Positions 43,532 through 53,102 of a stretch of 64,000 bases of DNA are shown piece by piece. Under the pieces are notes generated by a model. It searched no databases and was not told the DNA's origin. It saw only the letters and a program-made list of their open reading frames with translations. The translations under genes and the position numbers were made by a program. This DNA comes from an uncultured Flavobacteriaceae bacterium. Lineage in GTDB: Bacteria > Bacteroidota > Bacteroidia > Flavobacteriales > Flavobacteriaceae. The DNA is taken from NCBI GenBank assembly GCA_947494825.1, contig CANLWN010000006.1, positions 124,001 to 188,000 of the forward strand, read 5' to 3'. The first letter of the stretch is position 1; each line of letters starts with the position of its first letter.

Positions 43532-44718
43532 AAAAACTCGTTTTAGCCTATAGCGGCGGATTGGATACCTCGTATTGTGCAAAATACCTCTCCCAGGAAA
43601 AAGGTTTTGAAGTACATGCGGTAAGTGTGAATACCGGTGGGTTTTCCCGGGAGGAGATCGAGGTCATCAAGGAAAAGGCACTAAAACTGGGAGCCACCTC
43701 CTATACGTCCATAGATGCCGTGCAGACCTTCTACGACAAGGTGGTAAAGTACCTCATCTTTGGCAACGTCCTCAAGAACAATACCTATCCCCTTTCGGTA
43801 AGTGCGGAACGAATCGTGCAGGCCATTGAAATAGTGACCTATGCCAAAAAGGTAGGTGCAGGCTACATAGCGCATGGCAGTACCGGAGCTGGGAACGATC
43901 AGGTACGATTCGATATGATCTTCCAGATCCTGGCCCCCGAAATTGAGATTATCACGCCTATCCGGGACTATAAACTTTCTCGGGAAGCCGAAATCGAATA
44001 CCTAAAAAAGAACGGGGTAGACTTCGCCTGGGAAAAAGCCAAGTATTCCATAAACAAAGGGCTCTGGGGTACCTCGGTAGGTGGGGATGAGACCTTGACC
44101 TCTCATTTGCCCTTGCCGGATACCGCTTATCCCAGTCAGCTTCAGCAAACGGACCCAAAAACCATCACCCTTACGTTTACCAAAGGTGAACTTAAGGCAA
44201 TCGATGGTGAAGCCGATACCGCTGTAAACCTAATAGAAAAGTTGAACGCTATGGCATCCAAATTTGCCATCGGGCGCGATATCCATGTGGGGGACACTAT
44301 CATCGGCATAAAAGGACGGGTGGGCTTTGAAGCGCCTGCCTCCCTCATCATTATCAAGGCCCACCACCTTCTGGAAAAACATACCCTGAGCAAGTGGCAA
44401 CAATATCAAAAAGACCAATTAGGAAACTTTTATGGCATGCTGCTGCACGAAGGAAATTATTTGGACGAAGTAATGCGCAACATCGAGGCGTTTCTGAGCG
44501 ACACCCAGAAAAAAGTTAGCGGTGAGGTCTCCGTGGGCTTGCATCCCTACCGGTTTGAGCTCAACGGCATCACCTCCGAACACGATTTGATGAATGCTTC
44601 CTTTGGCAGTTATGGAGAAATGAACAAGGGATGGACGGCCGAAGAGGCCAAAGGGTTCATCAAGATCCTCTCCAATTCGGGAAAAATATATACGCACGTA
44701 AACAAAGATCATGATTAA
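43528..44718 (+). CDS. argG: argininosuccinate synthase
   Basis: Condenses citrulline and aspartate with ATP. 396 residues; ATP-pyrophosphatase P-loop AYSGGLDTSYCAKYL near the N-terminus, HGSTGAGNDQVRFD, TPIRDYKLSREAEIEYL and YSINKGLWGTSVGG. Gene order is atypical for many bacteria but common in Bacteroidetes. It overlaps argC by 8 bp. Confidence 0.97.
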   Translation: MKKLVLAYSGGLDTSYCAKYLSQEKGFEVHAVSVNTGGFSREEIEVIKEKALKLGATSYTSIDAVQTFYDKVVKYLIFGNVLKNNTYPLSVSAERIVQAIEIVTYAKKVGAGYIAHGSTGAGNDQVRFDMIFQILAPEIEIITPIRDYKLSREAEIEYLKKNGVDFAWEKAKYSINKGLWGTSVGGDETLTSHLPLPDTAYPSQLQQTDPKTITLTFTKGELKAIDGEADTAVNLIEKLNAMASKFAIGRDIHVGDTIIGIKGRVGFEAPASLIIIKAHHLLEKHTLSKWQQYQKDQLGNFYGMLLHEGNYLDEVMRNIEAFLSDTQKKVSGEVSVGLHPYRFELNGITSEHDLMNASFGSYGEMNKGWTAEEAKGFIKILSNSGKIYTHVNKDHD

Positions 44719-45685
44719 AGCAGGTATTATAGGAGGTTCCGGATATACTGGTGGGGAACTCATCAGGATTCTATTGGGCCATTCGGAAGTGGCCATAGAT
44801 TTTGTGTACAGCACTACCCGGGCCGGTAAAAAAGTAGTCACCGCCCACCCTGACCTTTTAGGGCGGACAGGGCTTGAATTTACGAATGAGGTGAATTTAG
44901 ACGTGGACGTTGTTTTTTTATGTCTTGGACATGGCAATTCCACCAAATTCCTAGAAACCCATGAGTTTTCCAAGGACACAAAGATTGTGGACCTAAGCAA
45001 CGACTTTAGGCTTGGGAAAGATGCTGCGCTTGACGATAGAACCTTTGTCTACGGCCTCCCCGAACTCCATAAAGCGGACATTGTACAGGCCACGGCCATC
45101 GCCAATCCGGGATGTTTCGCCACGGCGATCCAACTGGCCCTATTGCCCTTGGCACAGGCGGGGTATTTAGGGCAGCAAATCCATGTAAATGCTACTACCG
45201 GAAGTACGGGTGCGGGTGTAAGCCCCTCAGGAACTTCCCATTTTAGCTGGCGGAACAACAACATCTCATGGTATAAGCCTTTTACCCATCAGCATTTGGA
45301 TGAGATCAGGGAAAGCCTTCAATCGCTCCAGCAAAACACCGGGGAACTCTTGTTCCTCCCCAACCGGGGAAATTTTACAAGAGGTATTTTGGCCACGGCC
45401 TACACCCATTTTAAGCCTTCGCTTGATGAAGCCATGGCATTGTACCGGGATTTTTATGCGGATGCGAAATTCACCCAACTGTCCGAAGAGCCCATTCATT
45501 TAAAGCAAGTGGTAAATACCAACCAGTGCCATATCCATCTGCACAAGCATCAGGATACTTTGCTGGTCACTTCGGCCATAGATAATTTATTAAAAGGAGC
45601 CTCGGGACAGGCGGTACAGAATATGAACCTTATGTTCGGTTTTAACGAGCACGAGGGCCTACAGCTCAAGGCAGGTGTCTTTTAG
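44711..45685 (+). CDS. argC: N-acetyl-gamma-glutamyl-phosphate reductase
   Basis: 324 residues; NADP motif GIIGGSGYTGGELIR, active Cys135 in NPGCFATAIQLAL, and HPDL, GTSHFSWRNNN, PNRGNFTRGI patterns. It reduces the N-acylglutamyl phosphate to the semialdehyde. The following proC gene is separated by a 97-bp gap with a palindromic repeat. Confidence 0.97.
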   Translation: MIKAGIIGGSGYTGGELIRILLGHSEVAIDFVYSTTRAGKKVVTAHPDLLGRTGLEFTNEVNLDVDVVFLCLGHGNSTKFLETHEFSKDTKIVDLSNDFRLGKDAALDDRTFVYGLPELHKADIVQATAIANPGCFATAIQLALLPLAQAGYLGQQIHVNATTGSTGAGVSPSGTSHFSWRNNNISWYKPFTHQHLDEIRESLQSLQQNTGELLFLPNRGNFTRGILATAYTHFKPSLDEAMALYRDFYADAKFTQLSEEPIHLKQVVNTNQCHIHLHKHQDTLLVTSAIDNLLKGASGQAVQNMNLMFGFNEHEGLQLKAGVF

Positions 45686-45727
45686 AAACAGCTTGAGCGT
45701 CTAAGAAGTAAAAACTAGTGTAAATAG

Positions 45728-45767
45728 ATTCCCGCCCTTGTCTGCCGACAGGCAGGTTCGCGGGAAT
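45728..45767. repeat. nested palindrome (REP-like)
   Basis: Outer arms ATTCCCGC (45728-45735) / GCGGGAAT (45760-45767) and an inner TCTGCC-GACA-GGCAGG hairpin. Lies between argC and proC. Confidence 0.65.
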
Positions 45768-45782
45768 GACAAAAAAATAAAA

Positions 45783-46577
45783 ATGAAAATAGCCATCATC
45801 GGAGCCGGAAATCTAGGTCTGTCCATCGCCAAGGGCATATTGCACACCAATGGCGCTACCACCATGTTCCTTACCAAAAGAAGTGTGGACAGTATCAAGG
45901 ATTATGAAAAGTATGGGAACGTCACCGTTAGCACTGACAATGCTGAGGCAGTGAAAAAATCGGATGTGCTGATCTTTGCCGTCCAACCCGGGCATTTTGC
46001 GCAGATTCTACATGATATTAAGGACCTGCTTACCGAAAAACACGTGTTGATCTCAACCATTACGGGATTCAGCATCGGGAAAATGGAGGAAATCATTGGA
46101 GCGGACCAATATATTATCCGTAGTATGCCCAATACGGCCATTTCCGTAGGAAAATCCATGACCTGCCTCTGTAGTAACAGCATGGGGGCAAAACGTATTG
46201 ATCTGGCCAAGGCCATATTTAATAGGATGGGGCATTCCCTGGAAATTCCTGAGGAACAGATGCAGGCCGCCACCGTTATCTGCGCCAGTGGTATCGCCTT
46301 TTGGATGCGTTTGATACGGGCCACAACCCAGGGTGCCATTCAACTCGGTTTCGATGCGCGGGAAGCCCAGGAACTCGCCATGCATACCTGTAACGGGGCC
46401 GCGAGTCTACTAATCGAGTCCGGCAGCCATCCTGAGGAAGAAATAGACAGGGTGACGACCCCCAAAGGGTGCACCATAGAAGGCCTAAATGAAATGGAAC
46501 ACCAAGGTTTAAGTTCTTCATTGATCCGCGGTATTGTAGCTTCCTTCGAAAAAATCAGTCAGATACGAAAGGGATAG
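45783..46577 (+). CDS. proC: pyrroline-5-carboxylate reductase
   Basis: 264 residues from ATG 45783. NADP motif IAIIGAGNLGLSIAKGIL, then VLIFAVQPGHF, RSMPNTAISVGKSM and TTPKGCTIEGLNEMEHQGL. Last step of proline synthesis, also joining arginine catabolism. It lies inside the arginine operon between argC and argD, which may balance proline and arginine made from the same precursor. Confidence 0.95.
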   Translation: MKIAIIGAGNLGLSIAKGILHTNGATTMFLTKRSVDSIKDYEKYGNVTVSTDNAEAVKKSDVLIFAVQPGHFAQILHDIKDLLTEKHVLISTITGFSIGKMEEIIGADQYIIRSMPNTAISVGKSMTCLCSNSMGAKRIDLAKAIFNRMGHSLEIPEEQMQAATVICASGIAFWMRLIRATTQGAIQLGFDAREAQELAMHTCNGAASLLIESGSHPEEEIDRVTTPKGCTIEGLNEMEHQGLSSSLIRGIVASFEKISQIRKG

Positions 46578-46630
46578 ACCATGTGGAGTAAGAACAATGT
46601 TACGCTTAACACAACAGTCCATTAAATTCA

Positions 46631-47764
46631 ATGACTATGAAATTATTTGATGTATATCCGCTTTACGAGGTAACCCCGGTTTCCGCCAAGGGCCTGGTGG
46701 TTACGGATGAACACGGACAGGATTATCTGGACCTTTATGGCGGGCATGCCGTGATATCCATTGGCCATGCCCATCCACATTACGTAAAGCGCATTAAAGA
46801 CCAATTAGACAAGATCGGGTTTTACAGTAATGCGGTCAAAAACCCCTTGCAACAGGAGTTGGCATCCCAATTGGGCCGTCTATCCCAGTGCGGGGACTAC
46901 CAGTTGTTTCTTTGCAATTCTGGCGCCGAGGCCAATGAAAATGCCTTAAAAATGGCTTCTTTCCAAACAGGAAAGTCAAGGGTTATTGCCTTTAACAACA
47001 GTTTTCATGGTAGAACCTCCGCCGCTGTGGCCGCTACGGATAATGAAAAGATCAATGCCCCGATCAACAAACAGCAAAAAGTAAGTTTTTTACCCTTTAA
47101 TGACCTTAATGCTTTTACCGCTGAAATCGAAAAAGGAGACGTATGTGCCGTGATCCTGGAAGCGATCCAAGGAGTTGGCGGACTGGACGAGCCCAGCACT
47201 GAATTTTATCAGAACGTAGCAACCCTATGCAAGCAGCACCAGGCGGTCCTCATTGCAGATGAAGTTCAGTCCGGTTTTGGTAGGAGCGGTAACTTCTTCG
47301 CCTTTCAACACCATGGTATATCCCCCGATATCATTTCTATAGCCAAGGGCATGGGCAACGGCTTTCCCGTGGGCGGCATCTTGATCCGGGAGCACATTCC
47401 CGCCTCCTATGGCATGTTGGGAACCACTTTTGGTGGCAATCACCTGGCGTGCGCAGCCACCTTAGCTGTCCTAGAAGTGTTGGAACGGGAACAGCTCGTG
47501 GAAAACGCAGGAAATTTAGGGGCCTATATTAAGGAAAGGGCCCTTGAGGTACCGGCCGTGAAACAGGTCAAGGGCCGTGGGTTAATGCTTGGGCTCGAAT
47601 TTGATTTTGAGGTGGCCGATCTGCGAAAGCGCCTGATCTATGACCAACATATTTTTACCGGAGGGGCAAACAATAAAAAGCTATTGCGCATTTTGCCCGC
47701 GCTAACCATTACCAAGGAACAGGTAGACCTGTTCTTTGAAGCCCTGCAAAACGAATTGGCATGA
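46631..47764 (+). CDS. argD: acetylornithine (or succinylornithine) aminotransferase
   Basis: 377 residues; class-III PLP enzyme. LYGGHAVISIGHAHP, LCNSGAEANENALKMA, HGRTSAAVAATDN, VILEAIQGVGG, LIADEVQSGFGRSG, then the Schiff-base Lys in SIAKGMGNGFPVGG. ATG 46637 is an equally good start. It overlaps argF-prime by 4 bp. Whether the N-acyl group is acetyl or succinyl is not decided by this gene. Confidence 0.95.
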   Translation: MTMKLFDVYPLYEVTPVSAKGLVVTDEHGQDYLDLYGGHAVISIGHAHPHYVKRIKDQLDKIGFYSNAVKNPLQQELASQLGRLSQCGDYQLFLCNSGAEANENALKMASFQTGKSRVIAFNNSFHGRTSAAVAATDNEKINAPINKQQKVSFLPFNDLNAFTAEIEKGDVCAVILEAIQGVGGLDEPSTEFYQNVATLCKQHQAVLIADEVQSGFGRSGNFFAFQHHGISPDIISIAKGMGNGFPVGGILIREHIPASYGMLGTTFGGNHLACAATLAVLEVLEREQLVENAGNLGAYIKERALEVPAVKQVKGRGLMLGLEFDFEVADLRKRLIYDQHIFTGGANNKKLLRILPALTITKEQVDLFFEALQNELA

Positions 47765-48699
47765 AGAACTATCTATCCATAACCGATCTTGGGCCACTGG
47801 CAAAGGGAGTTGCCGAGGCATTGAAACTAAAGGAAAACCCAACGCGCTTTCAAGGCTTGGGAAAAAATAAGACCTTAGGGCTCCTGTTCTTTAACAACAG
47901 CCTTAGAACCCGGCTCAGTACCCAAAAAGCAGCGCTGAACCTGGGTATGAACGTCATGGTCATGAACTTCGGCAATGAGGGTTGGGCCCTGGAATTTACC
48001 GATGGTACGGTCATGGACCAAGGAACGTCCGAACATATCAAGGAAGCGGCCCAGGTAATCTCCCAATACTGCGATATGGTGGCGATCCGTGCCTTTGCCT
48101 CTCTTAAGCACAAGGAAAAGGACGAGGCCGAAGAGGTACTGAACGGCTTTATGCGCCATGCGAGCATTCCCGTGATAAATATGGAAAGCTCCATAAGACA
48201 CCCCCTGCAGGCCCTGGCGGATGCCATTACCCTGGCCGAAGCGCGCAAAACATCACGGCCCAAGGTGGTGCTGTCCTGGGCCCCGCATCCCAAAGCACTT
48301 CCGCATGCCGTGGCCAATTCCTTTGTGGAAATGATGAAATTACAGGATGTGGAGTTTCTGGTAACACATCCTGAGGGCTATGAGTTGAATAAGCGCATTG
48401 TGGGAGACGTTCGGGTGGAATACGATCAGCAAAAAGCGCTGGAAAATGCCGACTTCGTCTATGTGAAGAACTGGAGCAGTTATAACTCCTATGGGGCGGT
48501 ACTGACCCAGGACCCCAACTGGATGATCACTCGTGAAAAATTGGGAAGTGCCCAGTTCATGCACTGTCTTCCTGTACGGAGAAATGTGGTCGTGGAAGAT
48601 GCGGTATTGGACAGCGAACAATCTTTGGTCATTGCACAGGCCAATAACCGGACCTACGCCGCGCAGCTGGTGTTAAAAAAAATATTGGAAAGCATATGA
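47761..48699 (+). CDS. argF': N-acyl-ornithine carbamoyltransferase
   Basis: 312 residues. Carbamoyl phosphate motif SLRTRLSTQKAALNLGM (47-63), HPLQALADAITL, WAPHPKALPHAVANSF, HPEGYEL and MHCLPVRRNVVVEDAV, as in the AOTCase/SOTCase family rather than normal OTCase. At residue 90 it has Ser (DQGTSEHI), where the Bacteroides fragilis succinyl-type enzyme has Pro and the acetyl-type Glu (from memory of the published structures). So acyl specificity is uncertain. Overlaps argB by 4 bp. Confidence 0.93.
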   Translation: MKNYLSITDLGPLAKGVAEALKLKENPTRFQGLGKNKTLGLLFFNNSLRTRLSTQKAALNLGMNVMVMNFGNEGWALEFTDGTVMDQGTSEHIKEAAQVISQYCDMVAIRAFASLKHKEKDEAEEVLNGFMRHASIPVINMESSIRHPLQALADAITLAEARKTSRPKVVLSWAPHPKALPHAVANSFVEMMKLQDVEFLVTHPEGYELNKRIVGDVRVEYDQQKALENADFVYVKNWSSYNSYGAVLTQDPNWMITREKLGSAQFMHCLPVRRNVVVEDAVLDSEQSLVIAQANNRTYAAQLVLKKILESI

Positions 48700-49475
48700 A
48701 GCCAGAACTATCAATTGTAAAAATAGGAGGCAACATTATAGAGGACCTTGCTGCCTTAACCCAATTTGCGGGTCTGTTCGCCGAACATAAAGGGCTGAAG
48801 ATCCTGGTACATGGTGGTGGCAAACTGGCCACGGAAATGGCGCAAAGATTGGGGGTGGCATCGCAATTGGTGGGCGGCCGTAGAATTACAGATGCCGAAA
48901 GCCTGGAGGTCATCACCATGGTCTACGCCGGATTGGTCAACAAAAATATAGTGGCAAAGCTACAGGCCAAGGAGTGCAATGCCATAGGACTCAGTGGTGC
49001 CGATGCCAATACCATCCTTGCGCATAAAAGACCGGTGAAGGAAATCGATTTTGGTTTTGTGGGCGATGTGGAGGGTGCCAATGCCGGCGCCATTAGCGCA
49101 TTGCTCCAAGCCAATTTTGTACCTGTCTTTTGTGCCATGACCCATGATGGCAACGGACAATTGTTAAACACCAACGCGGACACCATAGCTTCGGAAATCG
49201 CCATTGCCCTGAGCGGAGCGTATCGGACCACCTTGTACTATTGTTTCGAAAAAAAGGGGGTTTTGAAGAATCGGGAAGACGACAATTCGGTAATCCCGTA
49301 CATAGACATGGAAAGCTATCAACAGCTATTGGAGAAAAAAATCGTTGCGGACGGCATGCTCCCCAAATTGGAAAACTGCTTTCATGCCCTTCAACGGGAT
49401 GTTGACAAGGTATGTATTGGAAATATGTCCATGCTTAACCCATCATCCACACTGTTCACTACAATAACCCTATGA
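48696..49475 (+). CDS. argB: N-acetylglutamate (N-acylglutamate) kinase
   Basis: 259 residues, amino-acid kinase fold: KIGGNIIEDLAAL, LVHGGGKLATEMAQRLG, NAIGLSGADANTI, LLNTNADTIASEIA and GMLPKLENCFHAL. It overlaps argE by 4 bp. It phosphorylates the N-acylglutamate from the first gene of the operon. Confidence 0.95.
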   Translation: MKPELSIVKIGGNIIEDLAALTQFAGLFAEHKGLKILVHGGGKLATEMAQRLGVASQLVGGRRITDAESLEVITMVYAGLVNKNIVAKLQAKECNAIGLSGADANTILAHKRPVKEIDFGFVGDVEGANAGAISALLQANFVPVFCAMTHDGNGQLLNTNADTIASEIAIALSGAYRTTLYYCFEKKGVLKNREDDNSVIPYIDMESYQQLLEKKIVADGMLPKLENCFHALQRDVDKVCIGNMSMLNPSSTLFTTITL

Positions 49476-50554
49476 TTATGGACCAACGTCAACTTACAAA
49501 AAAAGCGATTGAATTGTTGAAGGAACTGATTTCCACCAGGTCTTTTTCTTCGGAAGAAGATAAAACGGCCACGGCCATCGAAAAGTGGTTTGCCTCCCAT
49601 GATATACCCCATAAACGGGAAAAGAACAACGTGTATGCTTTTAATCAGCACTTTGATGCTCAGAAGCCTACGCTATTGTTGAACTCCCACCACGACACGG
49701 TGCAACCCAATACGGCTTATACCAAGGATCCTTTTGAGGCCCAGGTCGAAGATGGGAAACTGTATGGCCTGGGCAGCAACGATGCGGGTGGGTGTCTGGT
49801 ATCTCTCATAGCCTCCTTTACACACTTCTATAGCGCCGAGAACCTGAATCACAATATCATTCTCGTTGCCTCTGCCGAAGAAGAGAGTTCTGGCCCAAAC
49901 GGGCTAAACAGCATGTTACCCCTCTTGCCAAAAATTGATGTGGCCATCGTAGGGGAACCCACCTTGATGAATTTGGCCATTGCCGAAAAAGGGCTGGTCG
50001 TTTTTGATGCGGTTATCAAGGGGACACCCTCCCACGCAGCCCACCCCAATGAAGACAATGCCATTTATAACAGCATTGCCGTGTTGGACTGGTTTAAAAA
50101 ATATAACTTCGATCGGGTATCCGATGTGTTGGGCAAGGTGAAGCTCACGGTGACCCAGGTGAACGCGGGGAATCAGCATAATGTTGTACCTGCCCAGGTA
50201 GATCTGGTAATCGATGTACGGGTGAACGACAAGTATAGCAATCGGGAAATTGCCGAAATTTTGCAAAAAGAGGCCCCATGTGAACTCACGCCACGTTCCT
50301 TGCACCTCAACTCATCGGCCATAGACAAGAACCATGCATTGGTACAATCCGGAATTGCCTTGGGCAGATCAACCTACGGGTCGCCCACCCTGTCCGACCA
50401 GGCGGCCTTAAGCTGCCAGTCTTTAAAATTGGGCCCGGGTGATAGCACTCGATCGCATTCGGCCGATGAATTTATCTATGTCCGGGAAATCGAAGAGGGC
50501 ATCGATCTGTATATCAAAATTTTAAGTAGTTTTCTCCTAACCGATAACGCCTAA
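49472..50554 (+). CDS. argE: N-acetylornithine/N-acylcitrulline deacetylase (M20)
   Basis: 360 residues, M20 metallopeptidase: LNSHHDTVQP (first metal site), GSNDAGGCLVSLIASF, VASAEEESSGPNG (catalytic Glu pair), and HAAHPNEDNAIYNS. It removes the acyl group late in arginine synthesis; next to the N-acyl-ornithine carbamoyltransferase it most likely works on N-acylcitrulline. Starts at ATG 49472 overlapping argB. Confidence 0.9.
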   Translation: MIMDQRQLTKKAIELLKELISTRSFSSEEDKTATAIEKWFASHDIPHKREKNNVYAFNQHFDAQKPTLLLNSHHDTVQPNTAYTKDPFEAQVEDGKLYGLGSNDAGGCLVSLIASFTHFYSAENLNHNIILVASAEEESSGPNGLNSMLPLLPKIDVAIVGEPTLMNLAIAEKGLVVFDAVIKGTPSHAAHPNEDNAIYNSIAVLDWFKKYNFDRVSDVLGKVKLTVTQVNAGNQHNVVPAQVDLVIDVRVNDKYSNREIAEILQKEAPCELTPRSLHLNSSAIDKNHALVQSGIALGRSTYGSPTLSDQAALSCQSLKLGPGDSTRSHSADEFIYVREIEEGIDLYIKILSSFLLTDNA

Positions 50555-50564
50555 CGCAAACGAT

Positions 50565-51848
50565 ATGAAACTCTGGGACAAAGGATTTAGCACGGATAAA
50601 AAAATTGATCATTTTACCGTTGGCAACGATCGGGAATTGGATCTGATCTTGGCGAAATACGATGTGATCGCCTCTAAAGCGCATGCAAAAATGTTGGGGA
50701 AAATAGGCTTGTTGACCAAGGAGGAGACCGAAAGTTTAGTCCGGGAATTGGATGCTATAGGAGATGACATCACAAAGGGGGATTTTATCATCGAGGACAG
50801 CTTCGAGGACATGCATTCCAAGATCGAGTTCCTGCTCACCGAAAAATTGGGGGATACCGGGAAAAAAATCCATACGGCCCGCTCCCGGAACGATCAAGTA
50901 TTGGTGGCCATGCACCTTTACCTGAAGGACGAATTGGAGGAAATCAAGGAACAGATCATTACACTTTTTGACCTGTTATTGAATCTGGCAGAAAAGTATC
51001 AATCGGTCTTGTTGCCAGGGTATACCCATTTGCAGATCGCCATGCCCTCTTCTTTTGGACTGTGGTTCTCTGCTTATGCGGAGAGCTTGGTGGATGATCT
51101 TTATTTTATCAATGCCGCATATAAGGTGGCCGACCAAAATCCGTTGGGCAGTGCCGCCGGTTATGGGAGTTCCTTTCCCATAGACCGGACATTCACTACC
51201 AGGGAAATGGGGTTTGAGAGCCTCAAGTACAATGTGGTGGCTGCGCAAATGGGAAGGGGTAAAGTAGAAAGAGCCACCGCTTTTGGCATCAGTAGCATAG
51301 CGAACACACTCTCAAAAATGGCCATGGATATTTGTCTCTATATGAGCCAGAATTTTGATTTTATTTCCTTTCCCGATGAACTCACTACGGGTTCCAGCAT
51401 TATGCCGCATAAGAAAAATCCGGATGTTTTTGAACTGATTCGCGCCAAGTGCAACAAGATACAGGCGGTCCCCAACCAACTTACGCTCATCACCAACAAC
51501 CTTCCCAGTGGATACCACAGGGACCTTCAATTGGTCAAGGAAGTCATTGTACCGGCACTGCAAGAAATCAAAGCCTGTCTGGAAATGCTAAGTTTCAGCT
51601 TAAAAGAGGTACAGGTAAATACGAAAATTTTGGAAGATCCAAAATACGATTATCTCTTTAGTGTGGATACCTTAAACGAACTGGTGCAAGAAGGAATGCC
51701 TTTTCGGGACGCTTATAAAAAAATGGGGCGGGAAATCCAAGAAGGTTCCTTTGTCCCCAAACGGGACATTCAGCATACCCATGAGGGCAGCTTGGGCAAT
51801 TTGTGCTTAAAAGAGATCCGTAAAAAAATGGACCAAGCCTTGTCCTGA
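50565..51848 (+). CDS. argH: argininosuccinate lyase
   Basis: 427 residues; fumarase/aspartase superfamily. ARSRNDQVLVAMHLYLKDEL, LPGYTHLQIAMPSSFGLW, LGSAAGYGSSFPI and the signature GSSIMPHKKNPD. Last gene of the operon, 10 bp after argE. It cleaves argininosuccinate to arginine and fumarate. Confidence 0.97.
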   Translation: MKLWDKGFSTDKKIDHFTVGNDRELDLILAKYDVIASKAHAKMLGKIGLLTKEETESLVRELDAIGDDITKGDFIIEDSFEDMHSKIEFLLTEKLGDTGKKIHTARSRNDQVLVAMHLYLKDELEEIKEQIITLFDLLLNLAEKYQSVLLPGYTHLQIAMPSSFGLWFSAYAESLVDDLYFINAAYKVADQNPLGSAAGYGSSFPIDRTFTTREMGFESLKYNVVAAQMGRGKVERATAFGISSIANTLSKMAMDICLYMSQNFDFISFPDELTTGSSIMPHKKNPDVFELIRAKCNKIQAVPNQLTLITNNLPSGYHRDLQLVKEVIVPALQEIKACLEMLSFSLKEVQVNTKILEDPKYDYLFSVDTLNELVQEGMPFRDAYKKMGREIQEGSFVPKRDIQHTHEGSLGNLCLKEIRKKMDQALS

Positions 51849-51911
51849 GACAGGGTGGTCCATCGGTCATTTTAGATTCCGAAACTTGCTTTCCCGACAA
51901 GCCGCCCGGAA

Positions 51912-53045
51912 CTACAATTCCCATTTTATGCCCAATCCGGCGTACTGGTTGCGGTATCCTCGAAAGGACCGTGCATCAATATCCGTATAGTTGGTGGCCC
52001 GTACCCTACTATATGCCGTTGCAGTCAACGAGAAGCCCCCATTACCCAATTTGTGGGAGGCGTTCAGGGAAATATCGGCGTAGGTATACCGGATTTTCTC
52101 GCCTAAAGGTCCATTGGTGTCCCTTGCTTCAAAATCCGTGTAGTTCCGTGTTAGGTACGACACTTTGGCCCGAAATCGTGTACGATCATCATCAAATTTT
52201 AACCCTAGCCCCGGTCCAAGTTGGTCAAAGCCCGAACGGTTTACCAGCACATCTGTCCGGGTGTAGTACACAAAACTAGGTTTTAATTCAAAAGTCTCGC
52301 TGATCGGGTAGGTGTAGAAGCCTGTGACTTTAACGTAATTCCAATCTCGCTCCCCTTCCGTAGTAACGTCCGAGGCATTGAAGGTGTCGTACAGCCGTTT
52401 TTTTACATAGCCGGTAATACCATATTTGTGGTCCAGTCCGTTGCTTCCAAATTCCTGTTGTAGTCCAAATTTAACCCCAAATTCATTGTATTGAAGGTCC
52501 CGGACCCCAAAGGCATCGAAATCCTTGAAATTGTAAAAAGCTTCCAACACCGTTTCATTCTTGGGAAAAAGTTCAAATTTTAGCCCGGAACTTGCTCCGT
52601 ATACCGTATACCCCAATGGATTTATCAATACGTCCTGGGCACCGTCCAAGCCTTCCCTGTTCATTCGCTTAAAGACCACCTCTGCCAAGAACTCCGTATT
52701 CCTATTGAGATCATAATCATATTTCGCCGTGGCCAGAACACTCCAATAGCTATCCTCAAAATTCTCCTGGAATAAACGGGCAAAGGGACTTACCGATAAG
52801 CGGATACGGTTCCGGTTCCATTTATATCGATAGTCATAGTCCATAAGAATATCCTGGTAACTGCTACTGGCTATAAGATCTGCCTCGGTCAAAACCACCG
52901 TGCCCTGTCGCACCTGCCTAGGGCTCTTAAAATAGTTGTATTCATATCCGCTTTGGGTCTCCACTTCAAAACCTTGTCTTTCCTGTGCCCAAGTGCCTGT
53001 AGTTATCAAAAGTGCTAAAAGGATCTTTGTTGGTGTTTTCATCAT
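51912..53045 (-). CDS. outer-membrane beta-barrel protein
   Basis: 377 residues; signal peptide to GTWAQ. Amphipathic strand pattern through the mature chain (LMDYDYRYKWNRNRIRLSVS, VTGFYTYPISETFELKPSFV, FSLTATAYSRVRATNYTD) with a last strand AGLGIKWEL, consistent with a 12- to 16-stranded barrel. A copy of the bipartite promoter-like motif (53072-53102) lies 26 bp upstream. Its two minus-strand neighbours are an ATP-grasp ligase and a transglutaminase-like membrane protein, so it may export or import a peptide-like product (inference). Confidence 0.8.
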   Translation of the reverse strand: MMKTPTKILLALLITTGTWAQERQGFEVETQSGYEYNYFKSPRQVRQGTVVLTEADLIASSSYQDILMDYDYRYKWNRNRIRLSVSPFARLFQENFEDSYWSVLATAKYDYDLNRNTEFLAEVVFKRMNREGLDGAQDVLINPLGYTVYGASSGLKFELFPKNETVLEAFYNFKDFDAFGVRDLQYNEFGVKFGLQQEFGSNGLDHKYGITGYVKKRLYDTFNASDVTTEGERDWNYVKVTGFYTYPISETFELKPSFVYYTRTDVLVNRSGFDQLGPGLGLKFDDDRTRFRAKVSYLTRNYTDFEARDTNGPLGEKIRYTYADISLNASHKLGNGGFSLTATAYSRVRATNYTDIDARSFRGYRNQYAGLGIKWEL

Positions 53046-53071
53046 TTTATTATTATAAGTTTCTTTGTTAG

Positions 53072-53102
53072 GGAACAGGTATCTTGACGTTCACCCAACC
53101 CC
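53072..53102 (-). promoter_or_regulatory. ECF-type promoter candidate for the OM-barrel gene
   Basis: Minus strand: GGGGTTGGGTGAA (complement of 53090-53102), 9 bp, ACCTGTTCC (complement of 53072-53080). Same bipartite pattern and spacing as 55589-55619 and close to 56162-56194. Confidence 0.55.
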
